From: Moniliophthora roreri
Lineage: Eukaryota > Basidiomycota > Agaricomycetes > Agaricales > Marasmiaceae
Assembly (NCBI GenBank): GCA_001466705.2
Contig: LATX02000194.1
Location: 434,001-498,000 of the forward strand
Direction: 5' to 3'
Length of the DNA: 64,000 bases
Below, piece by piece: positions 44,085 through 56,296 of the stretch (position 1 is the first letter of the stretch; the number at the start of each line of letters is the position of its first letter). A model generated the notes under the pieces. That model saw only the letters and a list, made by a program, of their open reading frames with translations, was not told the DNA's origin and did not search any database. The translations under genes and the position numbers were made by a program.

Positions 44085-46055
44085 ATGTCCTCACCCAACG
44101 TCGAAGACACCCTTGGAGCCGCACTAATCGGCCTCGGTGTCTCTTGCATTGTCTTTGGCATTTTGTCCACGGAGGTCTTCACTTACTACAGTCGGTATCC
44201 CCGGGATCCCAATGGCTACAAGCTACTGGTATGAATTTTAAACCTTTCTTCCTAATGCTTCAGTGACATTGATTTACTACTGATTAGGTTGCCTTCGTCT
44301 GGTCCGTAATGAGCTAAATGCCTGCTTACGGCCGTGCTAACAGATTACGGGTTGCGTAGGTTGCTAGAGCTCGTGGATCAGGGTTGCATTGGGCATTTCA
44401 TTTACTACTACATGATATCGTGCGCATAATCCTTTGAAATGATTTTTCATGCCGCTCAACTGATCGTTGATTCCTACAGCAATTTCACCAAACCGCTCGT
44501 TCTCTTCACTGGAGATGTAGTCTGGACCCTTCTAGTAAGCCTTCATAGAGTCTTTGTGCGTGTTATCGCCGACGGTGGCGATTTCCAGATACAGGTCGTT
44601 CTTGGAGTGAGTTCAGTTATATGACATCTGCATTTCTGAACGTGAACGAGTCTCCAGGCTGCAGCAGGAACTATCGTGAAATGGTGTGTTTAGGAATTTG
44701 GGTGAAGAAATCAAATTTCTGACGTTTATGGGCACAAGCTGTTTTGCTATGCGAGTTTGGAGATGTGCGTCTCGGGAACGTAATCGAAGAAACATTTCTC
44801 ACCGCCTTATCAGTCAGCAACCACAATCTTCCACTCACGGCCCTCATTGTGAGTACACCGTTGCTCACACCATTAACATTCTGTTTGATAATCCTTTCAA
44901 TGCTAGATTCTTCTCAGTTTGGGCCAATTTGGTCGGTACCTTTTACCCTTATATTATTACAAAACTCAGGTTCATCGCGTACCCTAAAAGGCCTTGCCAT
45001 CAGTGCGTTCTCGATATTCATGCACATGGACCATGCGTCATACCAATTACATCTTTTTCAGCGTACACCGTCAGAAGGTAATTTCCGACTTCTAATTCGT
45101 TTGCCCGTCAGTGCTCTGTTTGATGCCGTCCAGTTTTGGTCTCAAGAAGTTGATGTACGCCAATCGTCTCAAGGTTCGTGAAGCTGCGCATGGGTCCAAT
45201 CTAATTATACTCATTACAGTTGATTCAGTTGATTGCTACACTGGCATTGGGTACCGGAGCTTTGACCGACCTTATAACTGCCTTCACGCTTTCCTATTAT
45301 CTGCGCAAGCTGAGGACTGGATACCAAAAGTACCTTTTTCCTACTTCGCCCCCGAAGTCTCCTATACTGATTTCCTCTCAGATCGGATCTTCTTGTCAAT
45401 AAACTTTCGTTATATGCTATCAACACTGGCGCGTTGACCAGCGTCATGAGCCTGGGCGCTCTGATCTTTGTTGAGTTCGAGGCGCTTTGATGTTTCTCAT
45501 GAGCTGACGGATCGCATACACAGTATGATATTCAACCCACAACATTTCAATTTCTCGCTTTTTACTTCACTTTGAGCAAGCGTAAGTATGCTCAGCTCGT
45601 CCGCCCGTGTTAGACTAATGGGTTTCTCAGTGTATGCTATTTCGCTCATGTGTACCCTCAATACTCGGAAGGTTATTTGCGGACAAGGCACAGACCGTGA
45701 ACTATCTACACAGACTGCGGATCAGACATTACCGAGGTTCATTGTCAGCCATCATTCACATCAAACGCGGTCCCAGCTTCCTTTGCATACCAAGGTCTGT
45801 TTATCAATCTTCTGTAACCTCACTGCATTCAACTTCTCGATTGTCTGTAGAGTCAGCTGGAAATCGGTGTGCATCATGAGGTTTCTGTCGTATCCGACGT
45901 CGGAACAGACTCCTTTAGTCCAGTCAAGGTGTGCCCGCACTGATTGGTTTGATCTTTAGCTGACTTTGCCCAGGACTTGGCAAGCTATCCACCCAAATCT
46001 CCTGACCCGTATACATGGCAATGAACCCAAATCACCCGGGAACATGCAACTGTAG
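44085..46055 (+). CDS. DUF6534-type membrane protein 1 (many introns)
   Basis: Exon 1, 44085-44228, has the family start VEDTLGAALIGLGVSCIVFG then YYSRYPRD. Small exons follow: VAFVW (44288), LLELVDQGCIGHFIYYY (44360), FTKPLVLFTGDVVWTLL (44480). Later come GTGALTDLITAFTLSYYLRK (45255) and INTGALTSVMSLGALIF (45420), then FQFLAFYFTLSK plus LYAISLMCTLNTRK (45550-45680). These match the DUF6534 pattern: seven helices, then a C-terminal LYANSLLATLNxR-like motif and a polar tail. Borders at 44690-45110 are uncertain and I cannot exclude a frameshift there. The end at 46055 depends on the last intron chosen. Function unknown, plasma membrane likely. Confidence 0.65.
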
Positions 46056-46867
46056 ATCATGAAGATGGGGATCTGTCTTCCTTCAATTCTGTACACCATC
46101 CCAATGTATCCTGAGGAGTTGTATCTAATCAACGCCTTTAGTCAAAACAGCCCGATTTGATAAATCCGACACTCGGGGGTCCGAACTTCCCCACATCACC
46201 TGAATAATGAACCCGTTTCCAAGCGACGCGAGCCTCAGCGGCCAGAATCCGTCTCGACTTCTTTCCTCTCACGGGGGCTGCGTTACAGCTTACGGCGGTT
46301 ACGCACTAGCCCCCACTAGTCTTCACAGCTGTGAGAAGTCGTAAATTCCGCTACCGGAACGCTTGTGATGCACACGCACGTTATGTGGCCTTCACGACCT
46401 GCACTCGAATTTATACTTTTCGGCAAAAATTTTACGGTTCCTTGCATTCATCCAGATCTGACCTCGTTAGTTCGAAATTCCCGATCTCGGGAGCATTTTG
46501 ACGCATCTTCCAGATTTCCCATCTCCAGGCCTTGAACCGGAGCCGTCTACAGGCCTTCGCCACTCCAAGTAAACGCATCCCGCCCTGTACAAGGTTTCTT
46601 GAGCGTTCAATAGTGTTTCTTTTCATCTGTGCCTGTGTTACCTGGAACAGGTAAATTTGCGGCGATTGCGCTCTAGTCGCATACACGGTGGAGCGTGGGG
46701 ATAATGGGATACTGGTGTTTAACTGATCATGATTGACAGGATGTTCGCAAGATGTCCGTATGCACTACAAACAACCATGTGGTGTTAAATGAGGGGTTCT
46801 CCAAAAAGTGATCTTTTATCATTTGGACCTTTCCTTCTGACCACTGTCGTTTCCCCCCTTCCCCATT
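46056..46867. other. Spacer between the two DUF6534-type genes
   Basis: No gene is supported; open frames such as the minus-strand one at 46432-46686 have no family pattern. The last 150 bp are the promoter side of the next gene, with a pyrimidine-rich TTTCCCCCCTTCCCC stretch just before its ATG. Confidence 0.45.
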
Positions 46868-48947
46868 ATGTCGTCCTCACCGTCTTCAGTCGCCGTGACC
46901 ATCGACAACACTCTGGGCGCTGTATTGGTTGGATTTGCGGTGGCGTGCTGTGTATACGGCATTCTGGTTACTCAAGTCTTCACATACTATTCCAATTATC
47001 CGTCAGATCGTGCCGTGTACAAATTTTTGGTATGTCTCACGAGCCGCTCGCTGTCCCACCAAGCACTCATGTCCGAATTCTTAGGTTTTGCTCATATTGT
47101 GACTTTCCTCGAACTCTTGGACCGTGACTACTCTAACACGCCGATGTAGAGTGCTGGAAACTACGGATCAGGCACTTATAGGCCATATCATTTACCACTA
47201 CGGGATAACCAACTTTGCCAACTTGCTTGCACTTTTGAGGGGGGATACGACATGGTGCGTCTCTATAATTGGCTGAAACTCGTGTTTAACGCTCACATCC
47301 ACCTAAGGTCCTTAATTGTGAGTACTTCGTACTCGGTTGACCTAGGCGCGGCTAAACTTCTTCTCCATTTCGAAAGTTACAACAAACTATCGGCGTAAGC
47401 TATACGCACTTCGTTCCCGCACTGATCACGGTTCTTAATATACTTCTATCGGCCAGGCAACTGTCGGAGCAATCGTTAAAATGTGAGTCGTAACTGTGAC
47501 TTGTTAGGGGGACGCGTTGACCAGAAACTGTTACCCAGGTCGTTCGCTTTACGCGTGTGGCGATGTGAGAAAATATGCTACTATCCCGGCCTTACATGTG
47601 ATTGAACTTCATCTCAAGTCAGCGAACGCAACTGGATCATCACAGCTTTTATTGTATGTCATCTCAGTTTCTTCTCACTGCCATGATCGCTCATTGACGT
47701 CTCAGGTGATATTGATTGTCGGTCAATTGGGTATGTTACCGCATCTCGTCTGGTGCCAGTATGCTAACACGCGATACGCCATCAGGAACAGCATTTGGTA
47801 TGATCCTATGCTTAGACCTCATCTTTTCGAGTTGCTGACATCTTTGACGAAAGCGTTTACGGCAAAGGCGTATGTATTCTTTCCTTATGAGTTCATGCAG
47901 ACACTCATGCAGACGGCCACAGTTTTCAACTTCCTGGCGTCTTCGCCGTGGTACATATTCAGGTGCGTTTCATCATGTTTCCAAGCTGAGCTATTCTAAT
48001 CAAAGTTTAGACCCTGGGTACCGTCTCCCTTGCTCTCGGGGTATTCACGGATATTGTTATTGCTATCTCATTATGTTACTTCCTCAATAAGCTGAGGACA
48101 GGCTACCACCAGTATGTCGCCAGGTCATCCCTTGAATTTTCGACCAACATTCTCGATTACAGGTCCGACACGCTGGTGAACAGCTTGGTGCGGTATGCTA
48201 TTAGCACAGGAGCCCTAACTGGGTATGCTGCGAACCTCGTGTGCTCAGGACATGATCACTAACTTATGACCACTCAGTGCTATCAGCTTGACAACACTTA
48301 TCCTGGTGCGCATTGCTATTTCACATTCCTTTGAATCACTTGTCCTGACTACGGGCACTGTTGCCAGTACAATATCATGCCAACAAACCTGGTGTTTATT
48401 GCCACCTACTTTGTTCTCAGCAAACGTATGTGATCAGTCTATCATTTGCTATCTTCTTCTCATTCAGTCACATCTACAGTGTACGCCATATCGTTCATGG
48501 CAACGTGAGCTTGATTCTGTCATATCCGGTCACCAGTACTCATCGTGACTACAGACTGAACACACGACGCGTCGTGCGAGGAAAAGGAACCGACAAGCAA
48601 GGAACGACAAGCAACCATACGAACCTGTTCCATCTCGGGACGCGAATGCCAAGCATGGGCCCGAACGATATGGACGGATGGGAGGCTGCTTATACACCGT
48701 CTGTCGCGCAGCTGACATCTGCGCAGTTAGAGTCGGGCCACCTAACATCCGGCCAACTAACATCTGGCGTATGCCCTATTATTCATTCTCCTATCCCGGT
48801 GCTGATTATCGTTTCTAGTCGGCATATTCCCAGGCAGAGAGTTTCCCGATGAACTCATTCCATCCGGGCCATAGCCCAGCAAAGTCTGTAATATTCACCA
48901 TGCCCCCGCTCATGCCCAAAACGACTGACACATCCTTCATCTCTTAG
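46868..48947 (+). CDS. DUF6534-type membrane protein 2 (many introns)
   Basis: It starts at ATG 46868. Exon 1 has VTIDNTLGAVLVGFAVACCV then YYSNYPSD, matching exon 1 of the gene upstream. Near 48140-48330 STNILDYRSDTLVNSLVRYA and ISTGALT are present. Then MPTNLVFIATYFVLSK, LYAISFMAT and LNTRRVVRGKG are joined over two short introns (48427-48490 and 48516-48550), giving the DUF6534 C-terminal signature. A repeat-rich tail follows (SAQLESGHLTSGQLTSG), then a last exon from 48820 to the TAG at 48945. It is a paralog of the gene at 44.1 kb in the same orientation. Introns between 47030 and 48120 are approximate. Confidence 0.7.
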
Positions 48948-50064
48948 AGTGTACGGTCAAGCATTTTAATCAAAATCTCAGCCGTTCTCCTTCCTCCTTC
49001 CCACCGTTCCCTGTAGCATATACTTTCAGCCGACTTCTTCACATCATCACCTTGGGATTATCATTATTTGCTAACCGTCTCGGGAGAATGAGTATCGTCG
49101 AAGGATCTATTAATCACGAGATGTAGCTCGTGATGTTGTATCAATATTCCTGTATAATCCACTCTAAAAGATTCCTTGGCGCAAGTAGAACACATTCCTT
49201 TTACTCACTACCATAGGTACACCTGCTTTAAAGTTATCCCTTGCTTACTGAACGCCCTAGCTTTCTTTTACCTTGTAGTTAATTGTAGATGTGGAATCCC
49301 ACTAGCTTTATAGTCTTCAGAACTTTGATTTGATGAACCGTCGGTAGAAGTTGGCAAAGTCTTTAAAAGTTCTCACCATCCGGAGATGTGGCGCGGGTTC
49401 CGCGAGGTAAAGAGAGCGAATCAATTGGGAAATAACAATTGAGAATTAGGAAAAGTGAAAGAGATATGATACCCGCGAAGGAACGTCACCAGGACCCCTC
49501 AAAATTTGCGGCGTAAGGCACGAAGGTTGATGGCAAGAAGGTTGATGGGATCTCTGAGGCATTCATGGGAGTGGCCCTGTCGCCCTACTACAAATTTCTT
49601 TCTCGGCAACGCAAGCGCAAGGACGATCCTAGATTGTTCAGGTGACTTGCCCTCAGACTGATTAGGCATCACGGGTAATACAATCCTGCAGTACCCGCTA
49701 TTTTCTTCCAAGTTGCCTGGTTCTCTCAGAGGTATAGTTCGAATCGACTGGAGCACGACGCTCGCATCATTCTCGTTCTCAGGCTCGGCATACACGGATT
49801 CAACTCCCTTAATATGTACGTATTCTGAAGATCTCACCCGCTACACTTAGGGACTACTCGGGGTGGCAGGGACCAGGCAGGGACAGGACTTGACAGCCTA
49901 CAGGAGCCAGTAATTGATACATTTATATTCCCTTTGCTAAGTACGTACACGAACCACATGTTACACGCAGCGATTTCTCGTTGCTGCAGAAATTTTTTCC
50001 TCAAACGAAACTGATCTGTGGGAAACCGTGCGACTCCGCCGGACCCGAGCGCTGAGCGCTGGTG
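48948..50064. other. Mostly empty; one unassigned minus-strand frame
   Basis: A minus-strand frame at 49499-49837 (ending INLLAINLRALRRKF) is open after an acceptor-like CTTCAG near 49828, so it could be a last exon. I recognise no family and found no partner exon. The rest is AT-rich spacer. Confidence 0.3.
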
Positions 50065-51716
50065 CTAAGCGTACACCTTCTCGTTGAAGCCTGGTAAGAT
50101 GGTGGCTGTCTTGTGCTTGATATCGTCAGTATACCCTTTCGTTCGCTGCCATTTCTGCTTTGCAAAAGTCCACTCTGAAACTACCATCAGAATTCAACAC
50201 GCTGAACGAGTAAAGGGGATGACGTACCTTCCATGGTGGGAACGGGGTTACTGGTGGACTCAAACTCGTTCTTGGTATAGCCTTCTTTCTGCAATACGGG
50301 GGATTCTTGGATAGTAGAAAGTTGAACATCGTTATGTGGTCTGATGCCGAGCGGTGAGCCGAGATTTCAACCGACAAACTGGATAGAAACACACCGAGAG
50401 AAGTATAGCAACCCAAGTCTATCCACATGCTGTTGATCCTTCGGAGGCACTGTTACTCTGAAAGATAATCAATGTCTGGAGAACCAAATATGGTGAATGA
50501 ATACCCACCGGTGTATAGTGCTCTTTACATAGCCTCCAGTCAAGAATGACAGGGCATCACAAGCGTTTACCGTCAACGTAGCATCCTGCGGCTTGATCCA
50601 CTTCCACTCGTTACTATCATGCTGCTTGATCTGAAGGCCGGCGACAGGTTGACGGAAGAGAAGGGTGAAGCTACCCAGATCTGCGTGTGTAGATGTTAGA
50701 GAATACTGCTGATACTACACAAGTGGTGTCGGCTCGCACCAGTATGACCTGGAACCCAGTTACTGAGCTTCTCGTTGTCGGCGGGGTCGTATCGGCTATA
50801 CTTCATGTATCGGAGATGATCCTGGAGCCTCGAAGGTCAGAATAACATATCGGAAATCGTGGATCCGCGGGATGCAAACCTCGCTTTTGACAGGGTACTG
50901 GTGCAGTCTCGTGAAATAGTCTTCGGGAAGCTCGAGCGCTATTGCAAGTAGCACAAAGAGAGGGTCTAGAACCTCGCTATGGAGGGACTATAAATCACAC
51001 TGTCAGTTAAGAATTCCAGTACCGAACGAAGGAGATGGCGTACTCGTGCGAACTCTTCAATCTCCTGAATATTATCTTGGATGATACGAGGATGGTTATG
51101 AGGGAAGAAGCCATTGAACTCTGTATCGAGACCGGTTAGCGTCGTGCACGGAAACCGAGAAACGACAGTACAGACTGGGAATATTGTATATCTCAACTCG
51201 GTCGCGAAGTCCGGTTTCTGGATCTATTCTGCATAAGAATTATAAGCATAGAACCCATGGTGAGCATGCGAAGAAATACTTACATCCGACGACCAGCAGG
51301 AACGTAGCCGTTGAACTTGCCCTGATCTGAACCCAAATGGTTGAGCCAATTTTAAGATATAATCTGACAGGAAGCGCCTACCCAATCCCTCTGGCGTGTA
51401 TTTCTCCTTCTCCTCCAGCGGCAACTCATAGAACTCTCTGCCCAGTGCAAACTGTCGATTAACCCTCTCCTGAGAGATGTTGAAGTTCTTGACATAGAAG
51501 AAGCCTTTCTCTCGTAGCGCGAAGATGAGCTGTTCAGCTAGCTTTTTCTTGCCTTCGGGGGTGTTGTACTGGCTAAGGTCGATAGTAATAAGCTCTGCCC
51601 AGTCGAGATTCTCCTGAAATCCAGTCAGTGGCCATTATAGATGCATGAACTTTGTAGCGCACCTTCGTTTCGGGTACATATTTATACGAGCCTAGTTGCG
51701 GAACGGGAACGGGCAT
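50065..51716 (-). CDS. 2-oxoglutarate/Fe(II) oxygenase, isopenicillin-N-synthase-like
   Basis: It oxidises a small molecule using Fe(II), O2 and usually 2-oxoglutarate. The start at 51716 gives MPVPVPQLGSYKYVPETK as exon 1 (51716-51663). Exon 2 (51613-51382) holds the DIOX_N domain (LITIDLSQYNTPEGKKKLAE, ALREKGFFYVKNF). Further exons include GKFNGYVPAGRR (51310) and FNGFFPHNHPRI (51110). The catalytic part has the iron motif GHTDLGSF (His-x-Asp, near 50740-50690) and STIHRV (second His, near 50530-50480). LGLLYFSRP (near 50370) supplies the R-x-S-like cosubstrate contact, here FSRP. The stop is TAG at 50065. An earlier in-frame Met at 51812 exists but would add a poorly conserved stretch. Introns are about 50 bp. 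Substrate unknown. Confidence 0.85.
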
Positions 51717-52942
51717 CTTGGTTGTCGTGTAGAGTGGATAGTTCGAGAGTTCAAGTTCACGATTGATGGTAGTGAAACAAGCTTCGAGCTCTTCTGGAGA
51801 AATAGAATTCATCCTTCAAGTTCTCAGCCAGTCGCTTTATAACGAATGCTATTTGAAGCAGGTCAACTGACTGTGCCATCGGGCATTAGACTGCGAATCA
51901 CCTCATGAAAGTTCTCGATTGCGCCATACACCCGATGATTTCTGATTCAGCCCAAATCCTATATCGAGCTCCCCGACTCCGTAGCTATTGGGTGCAAGAA
52001 GTCGAAAATGACCAATCAGATCCCGAGTACTGGAGATAAAGACGAATAGCCGATGATGAGCGATGGTAAGCATTGCAAATAATAGAATTTGACATTGGGG
52101 ACTGCTGCGCTCCGCAATCAGTCAGCAAGCCAAAGAGAGGGTTGAAGAGATAAGACATGCATACCATCTTTTTGTAGAATGATGTGCTTCGGCGTGCTTT
52201 CAGTGTTCGGCCTGTCTAGGCAGCGTATTCCAGCCTTGAGTCTTGTGAGCAGGCAGGGGAGTAGTTTCTCGGCGGCTGTCTGAGTATTGGAGGAGGATGT
52301 TTGCCCAGAGTGACTGGTGCTGGCGGTGAACAGTCCATGGACTCGGTCGTGTTAGCGCACGGACCTCGTCACGGGACTCGTCGCGTCTTGTCTCCCAATT
52401 ACTATTAGCGTGGTCGGTGTCAGGACTCGATACCTCTGCAGCAAATAGGTGGGATTGAAAAAGAACATCATGGCAGCAGGGCTTTCTCCTGTGCTGGAAG
52501 CACTATTTTCATGCTTTACTTGTGCTCCTATGGTGGACTCCAGCTGGAGGGGGCATACTCAGGGTGGAAACTTTGAAAAAGCAAGCAATGGTTTCCTTCC
52601 CGATAGGAATATATATGTTGCTGGAGGCTGTTCTGTGGGGTACATCCTAAAGGTGGGTATTACCATCCGTATGAATTGCATTTATGTGACCTGATGACTT
52701 CTCTTGAAACCAGGGTTGATACTTCAATACAGAATCCTCAGGAACCTTGCAGAAACGAAGCATTGATGATTTATTATGGCTTTAGCCTCTACCTCTACCT
52801 CTACCTGTCTTCACGTCACCTCAATTCTAGGCATGAACAGCTATACGACGTCCAACGACAGTTCAATTCATTTGCGTATAGGTAGACAATGACGTCTTCG
52901 TGCCTGAGCTCTGATGCTGTCTGAGTACATTCAGGGTCATTT
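51717..52942. other. Upstream region of the oxygenase; possible gene remnant
   Basis: On the minus strand 52310-52150 encodes an open piece (LLTRLKAGIRCLDRPNTEST) ending at a possible donor, but I recognise no family and the following frames are broken. 52440-52700 is open on the plus strand with no pattern. A CTCTAC microsatellite lies at about 52787-52810. Confidence 0.3.
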
Positions 52943-52950
52943 TATATATA
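52943..52950 (+). promoter_or_regulatory. TATA box of hydrophobin 2
   Basis: TATATATA lies 42 bp before the ATG at 52992, closer than for hydrophobin 1, implying a very short leader or a different start point. Confidence 0.5.
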
Positions 52951-52991
52951 GAATCCTCAACGCTCGTCAACCCACCCTAGCTCTCGGTCTG

Positions 52992-53467
52992 ATGAAGTTG
53001 ACGCTTTCGTCTCCAACAATTATCCTTGCTGTCGCCACTGCGGTAAGCGGTACTCCAGCGGTACGTTTCCGTAGTGCCATTTTCAGATACGTAGCAAACC
53101 GAGCTCACGATTCTATCTTTTAGGCCGTACGTGAAGAGTGTCCTCCCGCCAATCACGGATGCTGCCAGTCATTCCGGGTTGTAAGTTTACTACTAGTCCA
53201 ATCGATGCTGCATCCACATTATTCACCCTCATCCAGATTCACCCTGGAGATCCTGGTTTTCCCATCCTACTGCCACCTTTCCCTGACCCAGTATCTGTTG
53301 GTCTTAGCTGTGGTATTGGCATAGAGCAGTGTCCCGAGCCGACATTGTCATTGTGCTGTGATCAGTTCTTCGCGGTAAGGTTCATTATTGACTAGAGGGA
53401 AATTTGGGCTGACCACGGCTTTGTTAGAACGGCATTATTGGTGTGAACTGCACTGCTATCAATTAAA
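52992..53467 (+). CDS. Class I hydrophobin 2, 100 residues
   Basis: Exons 52992-53060, 53124-53180, 53237-53374, 53429-53467, all phase 0, as in hydrophobin 1. A signal peptide (SSPTIILAVATAVSGTPA) is followed by eight Cys: C in EECPP, CC in HGCCQS, C in LSCGIG, C in EQCPE, CC in LCCDQ, C in VNCTA. The mature protein is only about 80 residues, near the short end for the family, because it lacks the Gly/Thr linker of the 42-kb gene. Shared intron phases with that gene support common descent. Confidence 0.88.
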
Positions 53468-56296
53468 TTGCTAAAATAAGTGAGCCGAAATGTATAATTA
53501 CTCCAAGATCTCTATGTCAGTGCGTAACCTCGAAACGAGGGAAAGAAGGCCGGATATGTGTGCATGAATAACGATGACGACTTAGATTACAATGAAAATA
53601 AGGTAGTGAACGAACGGAATTCAAGGTACAACACATTACTGATTAAGGAGTCCTGCTTTGGTAATGATATACATGATATGCGGTAAAGACACAAAGATCC
53701 AAGTTGCATCTATCCAATATGCAGAAGGAATTGGGTCTATTTGATTGCTTGACGGGCACTATAAGGTAGAGTCCTTAATGAAGTAAACCCAATAACGATT
53801 GCCGCTAACCTAGCGATAGCATGTAATGCACAACAGCAGTAAAGTACCACGATTGGGGGAGGGTTCCATTTCTCTAATTCCCTTCTCGAGTCCACGGAGA
53901 CTCAGGAAATAAATTGATGTCATTATGAACACAGAAATCAACGCTATCGCAGACGCACGCCATATGATCTTCTCGGGTTCTGATGGAAAGGAGGAAATGG
54001 ATGAGTGCAAATGAGATCCCAGCGATAGATACCCCATAGCCAGTGATGCATACAGCTTTAGGGGATCTGATTCCGTTGTCGAAAACGGACTCGCCCGAAC
54101 GATAGGACGGAACCAAGGCTTCTCTGGAGCTGCGAATAAAAAAAATGAACAAGATCATCCATTTCCATCCAAAGGACGACGGGACTGGTTGGTCTCGATG
54201 GTAAGTTTTAAAGTTGTCGATAGAATCAGGATGAAGATTACTCCCAAATTTTGAGAGGTCCTTCGAGGAATATTATTCTGAAGAACTCTCTCGTTTGCTG
54301 GAAGATTTTCTGCTCATTCGGAATGGCTTCATCGCACAAAGGGCGTGCGGGCTTACGCCACGTTAAACGTGCCCGCGCACGCGTAGAGGTTTATCCCACC
54401 AGTAATAGTAAGAGACACCATAAGAATTATTCCGTGGAATCATATTCCCGACGAACCTGATTTTCTTCGGCTTCTACATCCCGATCGGACTAGCCTTTAT
54501 GCAAGTATTCATTGCACCTCAATGCTTTCCTAGTAAATGAAGAAGAATTTAGGTGCTCGGATCGAACGTGAAATAAAATAGAGTGTTTACCGAAGTTCCT
54601 TTATTTCGGACCCCAAGTTTGCACGATCCGTCATACAGGGCATCACAGTAAAATATGTTTGCACTCTGGACCACCCGTATTCTATAGTATTGTCAGCCGC
54701 TGTACCTCCGATGTCAAGAAACTTGCTGCGATATTTCTCCCACACGGTATTTGAGGAAGCGAACTATCTCAACGACCACACCATGATCAAAACTCGGGAC
54801 CAATTGATGCAAAAAAGGTGACCAAGGCATATTCTAACCAGACGATCGCGACATGACCGGGGTCAGGAACGTTTGGGTGCACAAGTCCAGTCCATAAGGG
54901 AATCACCTGAGCCGTGGACACAGTGGAAGCATCTACGACGTCTCGATGGCAGAGCGAAATATTAGGGACTGGGCCAAGGCGTATAATATGAGCATAGCAC
55001 TTTGGGCCGATAGGAAGACAAGTGGCCTATTCCTTGCGCTTCCTCTCGTAATATGAGAATTCGCAATGTGGAAGGTACTGCGCCTCACCTTCTCCCATTG
55101 TTCGATGCTGGCGCCCACATGGAGAACACGCTATGTTGCGGAAGATAACAAAACGCCTGGAGAAGGTTCGTGTTGCCTACACAGCGAAGCGTTAGCATAG
55201 AAGCACGCTGAGATCTCCAGGAATGTCCGTGTTGTATAGAAATAGATGGTTTCCGAAGTGGAGTAGCGCAGGCAAGTAATAGCGGCCTTCATTCAATCTT
55301 GGAAACCGGGCTCTTGTTTTAGAACAACCATATGGCAGGAGAATGTAACCAGCGTTGACAAGGTGTGGGGAATGAAGACAAAAATGACACGCAGGACCCA
55401 TGCGGACACCTCTCCGTAGAACAAACAACCGTCCACCATTTGCTAAATAACTAAATATGAAAAGGCTTTCCTGCTAAAGCCTATTCTGAAAACATGGGAA
55501 ATTTAGAAGGCAGAAATGTGGAAAACTGCACCTCGACCGAAACATTTCCTTTTGAATCTTCACAGTATGTAACCTTGAATGACGGAGAGGTGAAAATAGC
55601 ATCATAACAGTTTCGGCTGAAGCAGTAGTTGCAGTATGAGGATTTGGGTGATCGTTACATGGACCTTAAGTTGCGAAGTCGATTGCAGTGTAAAGATCGA
55701 GAGCGAATATTATCGTCTCCATTGAGCCCGGAAAAAGAATGCACCCTGGGAGCTGGCATCAGACACGAGTGTTAGACAGACACCTGCCTGTCACCCCGAA
55801 AACATCGTATACGACAAGAGATGACCGCCTCGACTAGAGATTTGGAATTCAGTAGCCCCTTGCTATTGTTGACTCTGAAGATTTTCGATAAATGTTGGAG
55901 ATATTCAGCTAGGAGGGTGTCTGGAGGGTGTTGAAAAGATTTAATGCCACGGCCGCCGGTCCGTTGTGATGGCTCTGCGAAAAGGCAACTCGTGGGAGCG
56001 ATAGACTTTATTTAGTGGAGAGCTCTAGACTTCGGATTCGATGAAATGTTGTGCTAAAAATTATGGACATGAATAGGCTGTGACGATATGAAATCCAGAA
56101 CATGCAATAGATGTGACATAATGTGCGGCTATCGATATCATAAAGGGTATGCCTTGCTAGAAAGAGAAAAACTGTAATGCGATATCTCTTCTAAAGAATT
56201 AACAATAACCCAGGATAAGTGAACACGAGTCCACAAGAAAAGAAAAAAAGAGGAATGGTTAAAGGCGCCATGCATAATAACGTCCTTGTCTATCCT
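53468..56296. other. Long spacer; one possible small membrane protein
   Basis: The minus-strand frame 54158-53874 contains a possible helix (VSIAGISFALIHFLLS). An overlapping frame at 54037-53810 has another (IIWRASAIALISVFIMTSIYFLSL). Joined by an intron they could form a small membrane protein, but I cannot define it. From 54200 to 56290 I see no gene. Confidence 0.3.
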
